Shown here: positions 32,557-40,374 of the stretch, piece by piece | Layout of the letters: each line of letters opens with the position of its first letter | Position numbering within the stretch: position 1 is the first letter of the stretch | From: UMGS172 sp045636945 | Lineage (GTDB): Bacteria > Bacillota > Clostridia > Oscillospirales > Acutalibacteraceae | Assembly (NCBI GenBank): GCA_045636945.1 | Contig: JAZTYO010000024.1 | Coordinates: 1-46,060, forward strand | Direction: 5' to 3' | Length of the DNA: 46,060 bases | The notes under the pieces: generated by a model | Database searches by the model: none | What the model saw: the letters and a program-made list of their open reading frames with translations, nothing else | What the model was told of the DNA's origin: nothing | Position numbers and translations under genes: made by a program

Positions 32557-32802
32557 ATGAAACTTACATATAAAAATCAACTGTTACTATCGTGTGGGAT
32601 AATCCTTGTATTCAATGTTCTGAATACAATATTCCATCATTGGGTTCTTTCAAGTATCGGATGGTGGATGTGTGGCTTACTTTGGATCATCCACCCCGTT
32701 GGTACGAAGGACATGGAACCCACAAAGAAAAACTTGCTGATCATTCGGCTTGCCGGCGTGTTTCTTGTTTTCATCGGTCTTGTGGTACACTTCAATTTTT
32801 GA
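32557..32802 (+). CDS. small membrane protein, two helices or more
   Basis: An 81-residue protein with an AGGAGG ribosome site. Hydrophobic segments lie at about 8-26, 29-46 (WVLSSIGWWMCGLLWIIH) and 60-80 (LLIIRLAGVFLVFIGLVVHF). Not recognised as a known family. Part of the small-membrane-gene run 32,179-33,543. Confidence 0.65.
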   Translation: MKLTYKNQLLLSCGIILVFNVLNTIFHHWVLSSIGWWMCGLLWIIHPVGTKDMEPTKKNLLIIRLAGVFLVFIGLVVHFNF

Positions 32803-32863
32803 TTCTTTATCAAGTAACAGGAGGTTACATCCATTATGGGTTGTGAGATAGGAGGCAATCTCA

Positions 32864-33127
32864 ATGAAAAGTATTAGCATCGTTGTTAAAGTTCTGCTTT
32901 GCATTAGTTTGATTATTGCTATAGGACTTGTATTGAACTACATCCGTAACTTGAACCCTACAGCAGATGGTTTTGACGTAACAAATATCATTGCACGTCT
33001 GATACACGGTGATGATTATTGGACATGGGAGAATTTGACAACAGGAGTTTATGCATCGATATCTATCTTTGCTGTGTTGTTCTGTGTTGATAAAGTCCTT
33101 GATGTTATCAATATGAAAAAGAAATAA
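32864..33127 (+). CDS. small membrane protein, two helices
   Basis: An 87-residue protein with GGAGG before its ATG. Helices at about 5-25 (IVVKVLLCISLIIAIGLVL) and 61-80 (GVYASISIFAVLFCVDKVL), joined by a polar loop with DDYWTWENL. Not recognised. Confidence 0.65.
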   Translation: MKSISIVVKVLLCISLIIAIGLVLNYIRNLNPTADGFDVTNIIARLIHGDDYWTWENLTTGVYASISIFAVLFCVDKVLDVINMKKK

Positions 33128-33138
33128 GGAGGCTTACG

Positions 33139-33390
33139 ATGTTTGGAATCTTACTATACGACATATTTTTCTTTGCAATACCGATTATCTTGATAGCTCT
33201 GTTCGGTGTTAGTTTGTATCGATACATATCTGAAAAGAAACAAAACAAGATGGCACCTGGTACATTTCCTGATGCTGAAATCAAGAAGCGTAAAATTATG
33301 CTGATTGTACTGTCTGTTATTGCTGGTGCTCTTGCAGCAATCGTATTTGGTTTTATTGCCCTTATGTTTATGGCTGTTGCCTTCATGTGA
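33139..33390 (+). CDS. small membrane protein, two helices
   Basis: An 83-residue protein with AAGGAGG before its ATG. Helices at about 3-28 (GILLYDIFFFAIPIILIALF) and 51-80 (KIMLIVLSVIAGALAAIVFG), with a basic middle part. Not recognised. 11 bases after the preceding gene. Confidence 0.65.
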   Translation: MFGILLYDIFFFAIPIILIALFGVSLYRYISEKKQNKMAPGTFPDAEIKKRKIMLIVLSVIAGALAAIVFGFIALMFMAVAFM

Positions 33391-33399
33391 GGTAAGGAT

Positions 33400-33543
33400 A
33401 TGAAAGATCGCACATTTTCAATTATTCTCTTCTCGGTTATAGGCGTGTGCCTTGCACTGACTATAGCCCATTTTATCTATGCGATCTATGCTTACGAACA
33501 TTGCTCCATCATCTATTTTATCGGGAAGGAGCTGTGGGGATAA
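33400..33543 (+). CDS. 47-residue single-helix membrane peptide
   Basis: ATG 33400 with GAGGTAAGGA overlapping the end of the preceding gene; TAA 33541-33543 is directly abutted by the next ATG. The product has a single strongly hydrophobic segment (FSIILFSVIGVCLALTIAHF) and ends in YFIGKELWG. The exact fit between two genes and the shared operon support it; function unknown. Confidence 0.65.
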   Translation: MKDRTFSIILFSVIGVCLALTIAHFIYAIYAYEHCSIIYFIGKELWG

Positions 33544-34530
33544 ATGAAGCTTAGAAAGCAAATTTTAGCGATCATTCTTGTTGTTGCCTTGTTTGCGGCA
33601 TTTAATCTGAGTATGTACCGGCTGCTCACCCGCAGACTTTCCAACAACTTCAGTGGTGCAACACAGGCACAAATGATTGATGTAAAGAGTTATCTACCGC
33701 ATGAAGAAGGTTCCGATCTTCCTAAAGTTGAATCTTCCTTGAAATTAACCGACAACCTGCCGGTATTGGATGGTGCCGCTGCACTGGTTCCTGTTTATGC
33801 TGCAGTGATTGATAACGTCTATCCCGAAGGCTGTGTCACCTATGAAGGTGGAGAGTTTTCAGATAATAACTACTATGGAGAGAACTTCGCCGAAAACAGT
33901 GCTATGCAGTATAAGAACACTGTGCGTGGTTATCAGGCTATCGTGGATGGCACCACGGATATTCTTTTCTGTGCTGGTCCTTCCGAGGAACAGAAACAGT
34001 ATGCCAAAGAAAAAGGCGTGGAATTGATATATGTTCCTATCGGGTTGGAAGGCTTTGTGTTTTTCGTAAATGAGAACAATCCGGTTGATAATCTTACCGT
34101 TGAGCAGATCCGCAAGATCTATGCTTGTGAATATACCAACTGGAAAAAAGTTGGCGGCGCCAATCGAATTATTAATCCAGTCACAAGATTGGAAGGCAGC
34201 GGAAGTCAGACCACCTTTGAATCCTTTATGGGAGATTATAAAATCGGTCGCAAATCTCCGCTTGCCATAACAGGTGCATCCATCGGTTTTTCATTCCGAT
34301 ATTACATGGACGGCATTGTGGAAAATGATGCAGTAAAGATGCTCTCGCTCAATGGAGTATATCCAAGTGCCGAGAACATTCAGAATAGAAGTTATCCGAT
34401 AGTTGCGCAGTTTTATGCTATCTATCGTGCAGATAATGACAACGGGAATATCCCTGTTTTGATTGACTGGCTCCTATCCGAGGAAGGTCAAACGCTTATT
34501 GAAGAAACGGGATATGTGAAAATCAAGTAA
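33544..34530 (+). CDS. PstS-like periplasmic-type binding protein
   Basis: The 328-residue protein has an N-terminal membrane anchor (about 6-24) with no lipobox, then a type II binding-protein fold of the PBP-like/PstS class: GTTDILFCAGPSEEQKQYA, VPIGLEGFVFFVNENNPVDN, LTVEQIRKIYACEYTNWK, and GSGSQTTFESFMG, the loop that holds phosphate-like ligands in PstS. It acts outside the membrane. No pstC, pstA or pstB lies nearby, so it is an orphan and may sense rather than import. It abuts the 47-residue gene and is followed after 13 bases by the LiaF-like gene. Confidence 0.82.
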   Translation: MKLRKQILAIILVVALFAAFNLSMYRLLTRRLSNNFSGATQAQMIDVKSYLPHEEGSDLPKVESSLKLTDNLPVLDGAAALVPVYAAVIDNVYPEGCVTYEGGEFSDNNYYGENFAENSAMQYKNTVRGYQAIVDGTTDILFCAGPSEEQKQYAKEKGVELIYVPIGLEGFVFFVNENNPVDNLTVEQIRKIYACEYTNWKKVGGANRIINPVTRLEGSGSQTTFESFMGDYKIGRKSPLAITGASIGFSFRYYMDGIVENDAVKMLSLNGVYPSAENIQNRSYPIVAQFYAIYRADNDNGNIPVLIDWLLSEEGQTLIEETGYVKIK

Positions 34531-34543
34531 GGAGAAAAAGAAA

Positions 34544-35221
34544 ATGAAAAAAGCAAGTAGTATTTTATGGGGCATCGTTTTAATTGCCGCAGGCGTGATT
34601 TTAGCTTTAAATGTATTTGATATTATGAATATTGATGTATTCTTTGACGGTTGGTGGACGTTGTTTATCATCGTGCCCTGTGCCGTAGGTTTGTTTACCG
34701 AACGAGAAAAGACAGGCAACATTATTGGTATAGCAGTTGGTATATTCCTGTTATTGTGCTGCCAAGATATTTTGAGTTTCTCGATGTTATGGAAACTTCT
34801 TGTTCCTGCCATTATTGTAATTATCGGCTTGAAGATGGTTTTTACCGGACTTTTTGGCAACAAAGCAAATGAAATCATTGATAAAATCAAGCAAAACGGC
34901 GGCGAAACAAAGGTTGGCTGTGCCACCTTCTCCGGTTGTGATCTGAATTATAACGGCGAAGTATTTGAGGGCGCAGAGCTTACCGCAACCTTTGGCGGTG
35001 TGAAGTGCGATCTCCGTAACGCTATTATTGAAAAGGATTGTGCCATTCAGGTGTCGGCTATCTTTGGCGGTATTGATATTTTTGTTCCCGACAACATCAA
35101 TGTAAAGGTAAGCTCCAACTGTATCTTTGGTGGCATCTCTAACAAGACTTCCGTACACAAGGATGCTCCCACTATCTACATAAGCGGCACTTGCATGTTT
35201 GGAGGCGTTGAAATTAAATGA
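34544..35221 (+). CDS. LiaF-like membrane protein
   Basis: The 225-residue protein has four membrane helices in the first 105 residues (ILWGIVLIAAGVILAL, WWTLFIIVPCAVGLF, IIGIAVGIFLLLC, LWKLLVPAIIVIIGL) and a beta-helical C-terminal domain (ELTATFGGVKCDLRNAII, IQVSAIFGGIDIFVPDNI, CMFGGVEIK) of the LiaF/DUF2154-type. In Bacillus, LiaF restrains the LiaRS cell-envelope stress system. No liaRS pair is in the window. AAGGAG before ATG. Its stop overlaps the start of the next gene by four bases. Confidence 0.82.
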   Translation: MKKASSILWGIVLIAAGVILALNVFDIMNIDVFFDGWWTLFIIVPCAVGLFTEREKTGNIIGIAVGIFLLLCCQDILSFSMLWKLLVPAIIVIIGLKMVFTGLFGNKANEIIDKIKQNGGETKVGCATFSGCDLNYNGEVFEGAELTATFGGVKCDLRNAIIEKDCAIQVSAIFGGIDIFVPDNINVKVSSNCIFGGISNKTSVHKDAPTIYISGTCMFGGVEIK

Positions 35222-36033
35222 CCAATTTTCAAAAAACAGTAAAATACATAGCGATGGCGTTTGCCATCTTTCTCACAGTCAGCATTATCGGAGGAATTTT
35301 AAGTATGTTTGGTTTGTTCGGTGGATTTTTCAGCGGCGATGCTGTGACCGAAGATACAAAAACATATTCAGTATCATCAGAGATACAAAGCATTGAAGTA
35401 AAGATCAATGCCGCTGATTTTACCATCAAGCAAGGCGAAAGCTTTTCTGTTGAAAGCAATCTAAAACATCTTACAGTTGAAGATAAGAACGGCGTTCTGA
35501 CGATTAAGGAAACAAAGAAGTTTGCTAACACTTATACCGGCGCTGTATTGACTCTTTACATTCCTGCAGACACAGTATTCGAAAAAGTAAATATTATAAC
35601 CGGTGCAGGAAGACTGACTGTAGATAGCTTATCTGCATCTACAATGAACTTTGAACTTGGTGCCGGTGAAGTTACCATTGATACTCTTGTTGCCACCTCG
35701 GGTATTGACATTGACGGTGGTGCAGGAAAGATCACCGTATCAGGCGGTGCACTTCATAACCTTGATTTAGATATGGGTGTCGGTCAGTTGAATCTGACGT
35801 CTGCTCTTACAGGTGACAGCGATTTCGATTTAGGTGTTGGAGAGTCCAACATAACCATAATTGGTAATAGGGATGATTATAAACTTGATATAGAAAAAGG
35901 TATTGGAAATATCACTGTAGATAGTGCAAGCGTTTCTAATATCAAGGAACAAGGTAACGGCAATAACAGCATTGAGGTTAGTGGCGGTATCGGTGCCATT
36001 AACTTGAAGTTTAAGGAGTCTGAGGCAAAATGA
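35218..36033 (+). CDS. DUF4097-type beta-helix protein, membrane-anchored
   Basis: The 271-residue protein has an N-terminal membrane helix (about 10-40) and then a repeated beta pattern with Gly at turns (AGRLTVDSLSA, AGEVTIDTLVA, AGKITVSGGAL, VGQLNLTSALT, VGESNITIIGN, IGNITVDSA), typical of the LiaG/DUF4097 adhesin-like family. It lies outside the membrane. It overlaps the LiaF-like gene (ATGA) and the ABC ATPase gene (ATGA), so they are translationally coupled. Confidence 0.8.
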   Translation: MTNFQKTVKYIAMAFAIFLTVSIIGGILSMFGLFGGFFSGDAVTEDTKTYSVSSEIQSIEVKINAADFTIKQGESFSVESNLKHLTVEDKNGVLTIKETKKFANTYTGAVLTLYIPADTVFEKVNIITGAGRLTVDSLSASTMNFELGAGEVTIDTLVATSGIDIDGGAGKITVSGGALHNLDLDMGVGQLNLTSALTGDSDFDLGVGESNITIIGNRDDYKLDIEKGIGNITVDSASVSNIKEQGNGNNSIEVSGGIGAINLKFKESEAK

Positions 36034-36929
36034 TACTTGAACTAAAAAACATAGAAAAATCCTTTGGTGAGAAGAAAGTCCTCACCGGAGTTTCATTCAA
36101 AGCTGAGGGTGGCAAAGCCTTCGGCCTGCTCGGTAGAAATGGTGCTGGCAAGACCACGTCTATCCGTATTCTGATGGATGTATTTCCCGCAAACAGCGGT
36201 GAAGTGCTAATCGATGGTCAGCCAATTGATTACAACAAAATAGGTATCGGTTATCTTCCCGAAGAAAGAGGTCTGTATCCGAAGAAAATCATCATCGACC
36301 AGCTTACCTATTTTGCAGAGCTGAAAGGTATGAGCCGCAAAGAAGCGGTAAAGTCTATTGACTATTGGCTCGAAAGACTTGGCATGACCGAATATCGCAA
36401 TAAGAAGCTCGAAACTCTCTCAAAGGGTAATCAGCAGAAGATTCAGCTTATTACAGCTCTTGCTCACGATCCCGATATTGTTATTCTTGATGAGCCTTTT
36501 TCCGGTCTGGATCCTGTAAACGCAATGCTACTCAAAGATGTGGTTAAGGAACAGATAACAAGAGGCAAAATTGTGCTGTTCTCCAGCCATCAGATGAGCT
36601 ACATAGAAGAATTTTGTGATAGCATTGCAATCCTCAATAACGGCGTTGTTGCTCTTCACGGCGATTTGCATGATATCAAGCGTGACTATCCACGTAACCG
36701 TTTGGTTGTCCGCACAGAAAATCCTGATGCAATCATTGCTGATTTTGGAACTTCCTGTACGGTTATGGACAACGGCGATTTAATGATTCGGCTCGCTGAT
36801 CCCTCCGAGAAGAAAGCCACTATGACTCGTCTTGTAGAAAACTACGATATTGACGAGGTAAAGGTCTTTGAACCTTCCCTCAACGATATTTTCGTAGAAT
36901 ACGCAGGCGATGCCGCACAGGAGGACTAA
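36030..36929 (+). CDS. ABC transporter ATPase, NatA-type
   Basis: Cytosolic ATPase of an ABC-2 exporter, 299 residues. Walker A GRNGAGKTTSIRIL, Q-loop region, signature LSKGNQQKIQLI, Walker B IVILDEPFSGLDP, and H-loop FSSHQM. The C-terminal 70 residues are the DUF4162-type extension. SKGNQQK in the signature marks the NatA/YhaQ group. It pairs with the permease that begins directly after its stop. Cargo unknown; the group includes Na+ and drug exporters. Confidence 0.92.
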   Translation: MILELKNIEKSFGEKKVLTGVSFKAEGGKAFGLLGRNGAGKTTSIRILMDVFPANSGEVLIDGQPIDYNKIGIGYLPEERGLYPKKIIIDQLTYFAELKGMSRKEAVKSIDYWLERLGMTEYRNKKLETLSKGNQQKIQLITALAHDPDIVILDEPFSGLDPVNAMLLKDVVKEQITRGKIVLFSSHQMSYIEEFCDSIAILNNGVVALHGDLHDIKRDYPRNRLVVRTENPDAIIADFGTSCTVMDNGDLMIRLADPSEKKATMTRLVENYDIDEVKVFEPSLNDIFVEYAGDAAQED

Positions 36930-38174
36930 ATGGTGAAACAGTTTGGAAAAATATTCAAGTTTGAACTTAAAAATTACGCTAAGAACAAAGCATTTATCGG
37001 TGTAACGATTTTTTTGATTGTGGTAATCGCTATCGTTATGTTCTTTCCTCGAATTACGGCATTATTTGAATCAGACGACACTTCTGATACCACCGCAGAC
37101 CTTTCCGTTATGCTTGTAAAGGCAGATGATCCTACGCAGGCGGATATGGTAAAAGAAACATTTGCGGCATCCTTTATTGACTACGAGGTGCAGATCACTG
37201 ATGCAGAAATCAGCGTGATCAAGGATAAAATTACCTCCGGCGATGTGGAGTGCGCTTTTGTAATGACCGGGGCTACTTCGTTTACATATTACGTTGATAA
37301 CCTTTCGATGTACGATACGAACCCCGATATTGCAACAGGTGTTCTGCAGCAAATTTATCAAATGAATGCTATGATAAACGGCGGTATGTCTCAAGAAGAT
37401 GCCGCAGATGTTATGAGTATTCAAATCGACAGTAATGTTGAAAGCCTTGGCAAAGACCAAATGCAAAACTTCTTCTACACCTACATTATGATTTTTGCAC
37501 TGTATATGGTTATTCTGCTTTACGGTCAGATGGTAGCAATGAGTGTTGCAACCGAAAAAAGTTCTCGTGCTATGGAGCTTCTTATCACCAGTGCAAAGCC
37601 TATCAATATGATGTTTGGCAAGGTTTTAGCGGCTTGTATGGCAGGTCTTGTTCAGCTCATTGCCATCTTTGGCTCGGCTCTTGTGTTCTATAATGTGAAT
37701 AAGTCCTATTGGAAAGATAATGAAATCATCGACTCGATTTTTAATATTCCACCTGAACTGTTTGCCTATATGCTCGTGTTCTTCCTGCTTGGATTCTTGA
37801 TTTATGCATTCCTCTATGGTGCAATTTCTTCTACGGTTTCGAAACTGGAGGATATCAACACCGCGGTTCAACCGGTAACATTCCTGTTTATATTCGGTTT
37901 TATGGTTGTTATGTTCTCAATGAGTAGCGGAAGTGTGGATAACCTACTGATGCAGATTTGCTCTTACATTCCATTCACCTCACCGATGGCTATGTTCACA
38001 AGAATTGCTATGAGCACTGTGCCTTGGTATGAGATTGCTATTTCTATCGGTATTTTGATTGCATCTACCTTTGGAATCGGAATTCTGTCCGCAAAGATCT
38101 ACCGTGTAGGTGTTCTCATGTATGGCACATCTCCCAAGATTGGCAACATCATCAAAGCCGTATGGAGGGCTTAA
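36930..38174 (+). CDS. ABC-2 permease, NatB-type
   Basis: The 414-residue membrane partner of the ATPase. One N-terminal helix (about 20-38), an outside domain of about 140 residues (SDDTSDTTADLSVMLVKADD onward), then a block of five to six helices with the cytosolic ATEKSSRAMELLITSAKP loop that marks NatB/YhaP permeases. Its ATG touches the stop of the ATPase gene. Substrate unknown. Confidence 0.88.
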   Translation: MVKQFGKIFKFELKNYAKNKAFIGVTIFLIVVIAIVMFFPRITALFESDDTSDTTADLSVMLVKADDPTQADMVKETFAASFIDYEVQITDAEISVIKDKITSGDVECAFVMTGATSFTYYVDNLSMYDTNPDIATGVLQQIYQMNAMINGGMSQEDAADVMSIQIDSNVESLGKDQMQNFFYTYIMIFALYMVILLYGQMVAMSVATEKSSRAMELLITSAKPINMMFGKVLAACMAGLVQLIAIFGSALVFYNVNKSYWKDNEIIDSIFNIPPELFAYMLVFFLLGFLIYAFLYGAISSTVSKLEDINTAVQPVTFLFIFGFMVVMFSMSSGSVDNLLMQICSYIPFTSPMAMFTRIAMSTVPWYEIAISIGILIASTFGIGILSAKIYRVGVLMYGTSPKIGNIIKAVWRA

Positions 38175-38202
38175 TAACCAATACATCGAAGGGAGATAAA
38201 TT

Positions 38203-38391
38203 ATGGAAAAGAAATTATATAAATCTAATAAGAACAAAATGATTGATGGTGTTTGTGCTGGTATTGCGGAGTACTTTAACGTTGATCCTACACTCGTGCG
38301 TTTAGGTGCCGTTGTATTGACCTGCGCCGGAGGAAGTGGCGTTCTTGCCTATATCATCTGCGCCATTATCATCCCCCGTGATCCTAACTAA
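38203..38391 (+). CDS. PspC domain protein
   Basis: A 62-residue PspC-type protein: KLYKSNKNKMIDGVCAGIAE and YFNVDPTLVRLGAVVLTC, then a membrane helix with YIICAIIIP. PspC proteins belong to phage-shock and envelope-stress responses. AGGGAG before ATG. Placement after LiaF-like and ABC genes fits an envelope role. Confidence 0.9.
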   Translation: MEKKLYKSNKNKMIDGVCAGIAEYFNVDPTLVRLGAVVLTCAGGSGVLAYIICAIIIPRDPN

Positions 38392-38428
38392 AAATGCGCA
38401 AACATAGAAATGAAGGAGAGGATTGAAG

Positions 38429-39109
38429 ATGAAAGATGAGTGCTTGATTTGCGGTGCGCCGCTGAAATATTTAGAAAACGATACCGAGATGGAGTGCGTC
38501 ATCTGTCACAAAAAAGAAAACAGTCAAACCGTTTGTGAAAAAGGTCATTATATATGCAACGATTGCCACACGAACGGAATAGACAGCATTATTGGATTAT
38601 GTCTTGATGAGGCCTCAAAGAACCCGATAGAGATCATTCAAAAGATGATGGCACTTGACTTTTGCCATATGCACGGGCCAGAGCATCATATTATGGTGGG
38701 TTCAGCACTGCTTACCGCCTATAAAAATGCAGGCGGTGAAATTGATCTTGAAAAAGCTCTTGTTGAAATGCAGTCCCGTGGCAAAAAAGTTCCCGGCGGT
38801 GTTTGTGGATTTTGGGGTGCTTGCGGTGCAGGTATCAGTACCGGTATGTTTGTTTCTATAATAACAGGATCAACACCCCTTGCAAACGAGGCGTGGGGAC
38901 TCTCTAACAAAATGACTTCTGCTGCACTCGGTGCGATTGGAGAGGTCGGCGGCCCACGATGCTGCAAACGGGATTCTTACATTGCTATTACCAAGGCGGT
39001 GGAATTTGTCAAAGAGAACCTCGGCGTTGAGATGGAACTCGGTAAAATCAAATGTATCCACTCGTCTCAGAATAATCAGTGCATCGGTGTGAGGTGTCCG
39101 TTCAAATGA
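38429..39109 (+). CDS. DUF5714-like Cys-rich protein
   Basis: The 226-residue protein starts at ATG 38429, with AAGGAGAGG seven bases before; the in-frame TTG 38423 overlaps that site. N-terminal Cys pairs (CLICG, CVICHKK, CEKGHYICNDCH) make a zinc ribbon-like unit. The rest is rich in conserved Cys, His and Gly: FCHMHGPEHHIMVGSALL, GGVCGFWGACGAGISTGM, GEVGGPRCCKRDSY. I recognise this as the family listed as DUF5714, function unknown. It overlaps the next gene by four bases, which encodes an arsenate-reductase-like protein, suggesting thiol or metalloid chemistry. Confidence 0.7.
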   Translation: MKDECLICGAPLKYLENDTEMECVICHKKENSQTVCEKGHYICNDCHTNGIDSIIGLCLDEASKNPIEIIQKMMALDFCHMHGPEHHIMVGSALLTAYKNAGGEIDLEKALVEMQSRGKKVPGGVCGFWGACGAGISTGMFVSIITGSTPLANEAWGLSNKMTSAALGAIGEVGGPRCCKRDSYIAITKAVEFVKENLGVEMELGKIKCIHSSQNNQCIGVRCPFK

Positions 39110-39483
39110 AAAAGAAAATAGCATTTATTTGCGTACATAATTCCTGCCGTAGTCAGATTGCCGAAGCACTTGGCAAGCACCTGCGCGGAGATGAATTTGA
39201 CTTTTTCTCGGCAGGCACCGAAACCAAACCGAAAATCAATCAAGATGCCGTACGAATCATAAAAGAACTGTATGGTATTGATATGGAGCAAACGCAGTTT
39301 AGTAAAACTTTTGATAAAATACCATCACCCGATATTGCTATCTCGATGGGATGCGACGTTGGTTGTCCTTTTATTGGCAGAGAGTTTGATGATAATTGGG
39401 GCTTGCCCGATCCCACAGGTCAAAGTGATGCAGTATTTATTGATGTCATAAAGCATATCGAAAATAATATTATAAATTTATAA
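39106..39483 (+). CDS. arsC: arsenate reductase, low-MW phosphatase type
   Basis: The 125-residue protein has the CX5R loop CVHNSCRSQ near the N-terminus, the GTETKP stretch, the Cys pair in MGCDVGCPF (CDVGC) that passes electrons from the active Cys, and a DPTGQ acid loop. This is the thioredoxin-coupled ArsC type of Gram-positives, reducing arsenate to arsenite. The start ATG 39106 overlaps the upstream stop (ATGA). No arsR, arsB or acr3 gene is in the window. A terminator follows, ending the operon. It could also be a protein tyrosine phosphatase of the same fold, but the extra Cys pair favours ArsC. Confidence 0.85.
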   Translation: MKKKIAFICVHNSCRSQIAEALGKHLRGDEFDFFSAGTETKPKINQDAVRIIKELYGIDMEQTQFSKTFDKIPSPDIAISMGCDVGCPFIGREFDDNWGLPDPTGQSDAVFIDVIKHIENNIINL

Positions 39484-39490
39484 GTAGCAG

Positions 39491-39523
39491 CGGCAGGGAG
39501 ATTTATTTCTCTCTGCCGTTTTT
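39491..39523 (+). terminator. terminator of the envelope operon
   Basis: CGGCAGGGAGA (39491-39501) pairs with TCTCTCTGCCG (39508-39518), one G-T pair, then TTTTT. Confidence 0.88.
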
Positions 39524-39533
39524 GTATAACGAA

Positions 39534-40225
39534 AACCACGCGATAGTCGCGTGGTTCAAAAGAGGTTAACCGATGAACAAAACAAAATCCTCCATTTGTG
39601 TTAAAATAGCAATGACCTGCCAGTCATACAAAACACAGATGGAGGATTTATAAATGAAAAAAGAACAAATCGATACAAATAGTTTAGCACACACAAAATG
39701 GAATTGCAAGTACCATATAGTTTTTGCTCCGAAGTACAGACGAAAAGTTTTTTACGAAGATAAAAGGTTAGAGATAAGAGAAATATTAAGAAAACTTTGT
39801 GAATGGAAAGGAGTAGAAATAGTTGAGGGTGAGGTATGCCCAGACCATATACATATGCTGGTAAGTATCCCGCCCAAAATGAGCATTTCAGGGTTTATGG
39901 GATATTTAAAAGGAAAGAGCGCACTTTTAATATTTCAAAAGTGGGGCAATATGAAGTTTGCATACCGAAATCGCGAATTTTGGTGTAAGGGATATTACGT
40001 AGATACCGCGGGTAAAAATACGAAAGCAATAAAGGAATATATTTCAAATCAATTAAAGCACGATAAAGAAAGTGACCAATTAAGTATGTTCGACCCGCGG
40101 GACCCATTTATGGGTAGTAAGTAAAACTTGCATGGCTGGCAGGCCAACTTAAAAACGCACTTGTGCGTAGCCAGTATTGGTTAGGGCTATGCCCGAAAAT
40201 GAAAAACCACCCGCTATGCGGGTGG
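39534..40225 (+). mobile_element. IS200-type element
   Basis: Length of about 690 bases and a single tnpA gene fit IS200. Left-end hairpin AACCACGCGA-tag-TCGCGTGGTT (39534-39556); right-end hairpins GGGC-tat-GCCC (40184-40194) and CCACCCGC-tat-GCGGGTGG (40207-40225). Such subterminal hairpins are the sites that Y1 transposases bind; no terminal inverted repeats or target duplications are expected. CCTGCCAG (39616-39623) and CTGGCAGG (40136-40143) are complementary and flank the gene. No tnpB or guide RNA part is present. It is inserted right behind the terminator at 39491. Confidence 0.8.
39654..40124 (+). CDS. tnpA: IS200 transposase TnpA (Y1, HUH)
   Basis: The 156-residue single-strand transposase has the HUH metal pair in CPDHIHMLVSIPP, the catalytic Tyr in GYYVDTAGKN near residue 120, and the WNCKYHIVFAPKYRRKVF start typical for the family. 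AATTTG/GGAGG before ATG: GGAGG at 39643-39647. All motifs are complete, so it may be active. The 5' untranslated part holds the hairpin ATGAC/GTCAT (39612-39627), as in IS200, where leader hairpins limit expression. Confidence 0.95.
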   Translation: MKKEQIDTNSLAHTKWNCKYHIVFAPKYRRKVFYEDKRLEIREILRKLCEWKGVEIVEGEVCPDHIHMLVSIPPKMSISGFMGYLKGKSALLIFQKWGNMKFAYRNREFWCKGYYVDTAGKNTKAIKEYISNQLKHDKESDQLSMFDPRDPFMGSK

Positions 40226-40289
40226 ATATTTATTGTATATTTTTCACATAGAATCTGCAACGTGAGTTGCAAACTTCTACCCTATAAGG

Positions 40290-40330
40290 TTTACAGATAA
40301 GTTGACAGATGTAAAGACAAGTGATATAAT
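40290..40330 (+). promoter_or_regulatory. promoter of nadA-nadB-nadC-niaR with probable NiaR operator
   Basis: TTGACA (40302-40307), 17 bases, TATAAT (40325-40330). TTTACA (40290-40295) and TGTAAA (40310-40315) form an inverted repeat 20 bases apart that straddles the -35. A TGTAAA-type inverted repeat on the promoter, with niaR as last gene in the operon, suggests negative control by NiaR when nicotinate is present. The site match is by eye. Confidence 0.65.
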
Positions 40331-40374
40331 CTAATGCAGTAAACAATAACGTTCGTATGATGAGGTAAAGGACA

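Noticed and set aside
39534..40225. IS605-type element with TnpB and guide RNA
   Set aside because: Only tnpA is present and the element length fits IS200; no tnpB remnant in any frame.
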